Shown one piece after another: positions 13,727 to 15,808 of a DNA stretch of 15,808 nt; the stretch's first letter is position 1; every line of letters begins with the position of its first letter. Source of the stretch: Salinisphaeraceae bacterium UBA4764 (GTDB taxonomy: Bacteria > Pseudomonadota > Gammaproteobacteria > Nevskiales > Salinisphaeraceae); the NCBI GenBank assembly GCA_002403445.1, contig DHHU01000076.1, positions 1 to 15,808 on the forward strand. Reading direction: 5' to 3'. The translations under genes were made by a program, and so were the position numbers. The notes beneath the pieces are model-generated. The model searched no databases. It had not been told where the DNA came from and was given only the letters and a program-made list of their open reading frames with translations.

Positions 13727-15013
13727 ATGGAGACACGAAATGCCCCGTCGGGCGATCGGCTTGCGGTGCTGGGGCTGGGGTATGTCGGGTTACCGCTGGC
13801 GGTTGCCTTTGGGCAGCATCAGCCGACTCTAGGCTTTGATATCGATGACAAACGCATCGAGCAGCTGCGCGAAGGGCACGACTTCACGCGCGAAGTTGCG
13901 CCCGAGCGGCTGGCAGCATCGCGTGGGCTTTCCTTTTCTGCCGAGCCTGCTGATCTGGCGGATGCGACCGTCTATATCGTGACCGTACCGACCCCGGTGA
14001 CCGATGCCAGGGTGCCGGATTTCGGCCCGCTTGAATCGGCCTCGCGAACATTGGCACCGGTTTTGTCTCCCGGAGACATCGTTGTGTATGAATCCACGGT
14101 CTATCCCGGAGCAACAGAGCAGCGTTGTGTGCCGATCCTTGCCGCTGGTTCGGGGCTCACCTATAACGAGGATTTCTTTATCGGCTACAGCCCAGAGCGC
14201 GCCAACCCGGGCGATGCCGAGCATAGTCTGGCCCATATCGTGAAGGTTGTTGCCGGTTCCACGTCGGCCACGACCGATCGTCTGGTCGCGTTGTACGAGC
14301 GCATCGTGCCCGCCGGCGTCCATCAGGCCTCGTCGATCACGGTCGCCGAAGCGGCCAAGGTAATCGAGAACGTTCAGCGCGATATCAATGTGGCGTTGGT
14401 CAACGAACTGTCGCAGATCTTCGCGCGCCTGAACATCGATACCCAGGAAGTGCTTGAGGCGGCCGGCACGAAATGGAACTTTCTGCCATTCCGGCCCGGG
14501 CTGGTCGGCGGACATTGCATTGGCGTGGATCCGTACTACCTCACCTACAAAGCGCAAGCCGTGGGCTATCACCCGGAGATCATCCTCGCCGGGCGGCGCA
14601 TCAACGATGGCATGGGCCGTTATATTTCGCAGGACGTCATACGCCTGATGTTGCGGCAATGTATTCAGGTCAATGGGTCACGGGTGCTGATCATGGGCTT
14701 GACGTTCAAGGAAAACACACCCGATATACGCAACACCCGAGTGGTGGATATCGTGTATGAAATGCAGGCAATGAATGTAACCGTGGAAATCTACGACCCG
14801 TGGGCGGACCCGGCGGCGGTTGCGCATGAATACGGGCTGACAATGGTCGAGTCGCCAGAAGCCGCCGCCTACGATGCCGCCATCGTGGCGGTGGCCCACC
14901 GCGATTTTTGCGAGGCCGGCATCGATACCGTTCGAAGCTATTGCAAGCCGACACATATCGTGTACGACGTTAAATATGCCTTCCCGGCTGAACAAACCGA
15001 CGGGCGGCTTTAG
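13727..15013 (+). CDS. tviB: UDP-HexNAc 6-dehydrogenase, TviB/WbpO type
   Basis: A 428-residue NAD-dependent nucleotide-sugar dehydrogenase that oxidises C6 of a UDP-sugar twice to give the uronate. Domains: Rossmann NAD domain at about 10-190 with LGLGYVGLPLA (15-25) and acidic FDID (37-40); central dimerisation/catalytic domain with EAAKVIENVQRDINVALVNE (208-227, Lys211) and catalytic Cys264 in GLVGGHCIGVDPYYL; C-terminal UDP-binding domain with LTFKENTPDIRNTRVVDIV. The GGHCIGVDPYYLT signature is that of TviB/WbpO (UDP-GlcNAc or UDP-GalNAc) rather than of UDP-glucose dehydrogenases. The start gives the usual N-terminus; only a weak GGG ribosome site is seen nearby. It is divergent from the epimerase, and together they form the TviB-TviC-like logic of oxidation followed or preceded by 4-epimerisation. 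No glycosyltransferase or export gene is in the window. A weak GC hairpin follows at 15037-15050, without a T run. Confidence 0.93.
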   Translation: METRNAPSGDRLAVLGLGYVGLPLAVAFGQHQPTLGFDIDDKRIEQLREGHDFTREVAPERLAASRGLSFSAEPADLADATVYIVTVPTPVTDARVPDFGPLESASRTLAPVLSPGDIVVYESTVYPGATEQRCVPILAAGSGLTYNEDFFIGYSPERANPGDAEHSLAHIVKVVAGSTSATTDRLVALYERIVPAGVHQASSITVAEAAKVIENVQRDINVALVNELSQIFARLNIDTQEVLEAAGTKWNFLPFRPGLVGGHCIGVDPYYLTYKAQAVGYHPEIILAGRRINDGMGRYISQDVIRLMLRQCIQVNGSRVLIMGLTFKENTPDIRNTRVVDIVYEMQAMNVTVEIYDPWADPAAVAHEYGLTMVESPEAAAYDAAIVAVAHRDFCEAGIDTVRSYCKPTHIVYDVKYAFPAEQTDGRL

Positions 15014-15117
15014 CTGACACCACATAGTCTGGACCCGCGCCGGCTGGCGCCCCAAGCTTAATCGGGTAGTACGCATCTGCTCGAGAACGCGCGGATCGGG
15101 ATTTGGGCTTGTTTCTG

Positions 15118-15700
15118 CTAGAGCGGATACCGAGGCGAGTTCAGTTCGACCCTGGCCATTGGCCTTGGTTTGAACAGGGCCGCATCGGCCCGCCCGAGCA
15201 GGCTATCGAGGATGTCATCCGTGCTGTCGTATTCGGTTATGCCCAGCGACACACGCACCTCGACGTGGTCGATTGGAGTTGTGAACGGTGGCGACCGGAT
15301 GGCCATTCGGTCGCGTTCGGCAGCGGCGCCCCGGGTTTCGGGAATAAAGCTGTGGTGCAGCAACAGAAGGGCTGCGAAATCGCCGAAAAGCCGGAAGCTC
15401 GGTCACCAGGATCTGTTTCAGATTCAAACCGAACGCGCCAAACAGAAGGGTCATCATGAAGGCAAAGAAATACATATCCTGGGCCAATAGCGTCTGACCG
15501 AGGGCAAACAGGAATATCGTGAATACCGTAGCCAGTATCAGGTGAGGCCATGTCAGGCTCGGCTCCCGGAAAGGTAAATTGCCCCGCGTCGCTATGAGAC
15601 TAAAAAAAGGGCGTAAGCAACAACGATTGATATATAAACGGGGAATACAGCGCTTGAATCGAGGTTGAGCTGGCCGTTCGGGTGCAGGTAAGTTGTCTAG
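15118..15700 (-). pseudogene. Remnant of a membrane-bound diguanylate cyclase
   Basis: On the minus strand, hydrophobic segments appear in successive frames: VFPVYISIVVAYALFLVS (about 15645-15592), then after a shift LILATVFTIFLFALGQTLL and DMYFFAFMMTLLFGAFGLNL, then after another shift near 15400 LFGDFAALLLLHHSFIPETR. This runs straight into AAAERDRMA and then VRVSLGITEYDSTDD and SLLGRADAALFKPRPMARVE, which is the last third of a GGDEF domain, ending at TAG 15120-15118. The GGDEF active-site loop and metal ligands are absent, so a central deletion of some 100 codons joined the membrane part to the domain's tail. An in-frame stop also lies near 15697. The 5' limit is uncertain and may continue toward the right edge. 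The remaining 15701-15808 shows nothing clear. Confidence 0.7.
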
Positions 15701-15808
15701 GTGCCGATCGCCATGCGCCGGAGCCGCACGCGTTTCCGGGACGCAACCTGACCGGATTCGTCCGTTGCATACCCGGGTTCGGATAGCAGGCCCGAAGGCT
15801 AGATATCA

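Noticed and set aside
13829..14659. 276-codon open frame on the minus strand
   Set aside because: It is antisense to the well-supported TviB-type dehydrogenase and has no family motifs; a product of GC-rich codon structure.
15037..15050. Terminator for the dehydrogenase gene
   Set aside because: The stem has only five pairs and no T run follows.

Overview
The window looks like a chromosomal segment of a Gammaproteobacterium. The evidence is protein style: a QseBC/TctDE-like two-component pair, an AMIN-amidase with LysM repeats, a TviB/WbpO-type nucleotide-sugar dehydrogenase and a tRNA-Arg gene with encoded CCA. I cannot place it to genus. Intact genes alternate with long stretches of decayed sequence. 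The best-supported part of those stretches is broken genes: an ABC-transporter ATPase, an IS66-type transposon and a membrane diguanylate cyclase.

Layout. Positions 1-849 (minus) hold the 5' part of a PlsC-like acyltransferase that runs off the left edge; divergent from it is a DedA-family membrane protein (952-1560). Next is an OmpR-type response regulator and its overlapping histidine kinase (1648-3635). They are followed by the eroded 3' half of an Fbp/Afu-like ABC ATPase (3731-4247). A LysE/RhtB exporter follows (4392-5015). After 525 bases without a gene, which contain a near-consensus sigma-E-type promoter, come a periplasmic HtrA-like protease (5541-6794) and a septum-type N-acetylmuramoyl-L-alanine amidase (6942-8621). 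tRNA-Arg(TCT) lies at 8830-8906, flanked on both sides by inverted and direct repeats. A soluble PAS-PAS-GGDEF diguanylate cyclase occupies 9444-10742. Positions 10873-12126 are a ruined IS66-family element on the minus strand, with recognisable tnpC and tnpB pieces and an unexplained segment between them. A UDP-uronate 4-epimerase-like gene (12447-13451, minus) and a TviB/WbpO-like UDP-HexNAc dehydrogenase (13727-15013, plus) are divergently arranged. The right end holds the relic of a membrane diguanylate cyclase (15118-about 15700, minus).

How the parts relate. The acyltransferase and DedA both suggest membrane-lipid handling, HtrA and the amidase suggest envelope quality control and cell-wall cleavage, and the epimerase plus dehydrogenase could make UDP-uronic acids for a surface polysaccharide. 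The window is therefore envelope-oriented, with one live and one dead c-di-GMP enzyme. I found no CRISPR array, toxin-antitoxin pair, phage module or defence island, and nothing I would call a demonstrably new system. The observations most worth a second look are the apparently orphaned two-component system beside its dead transporter, the stress promoter of htrA with an overlapping palindrome, the Cys-less LOV-like sensor domain, and the repeat architecture around the tRNA.
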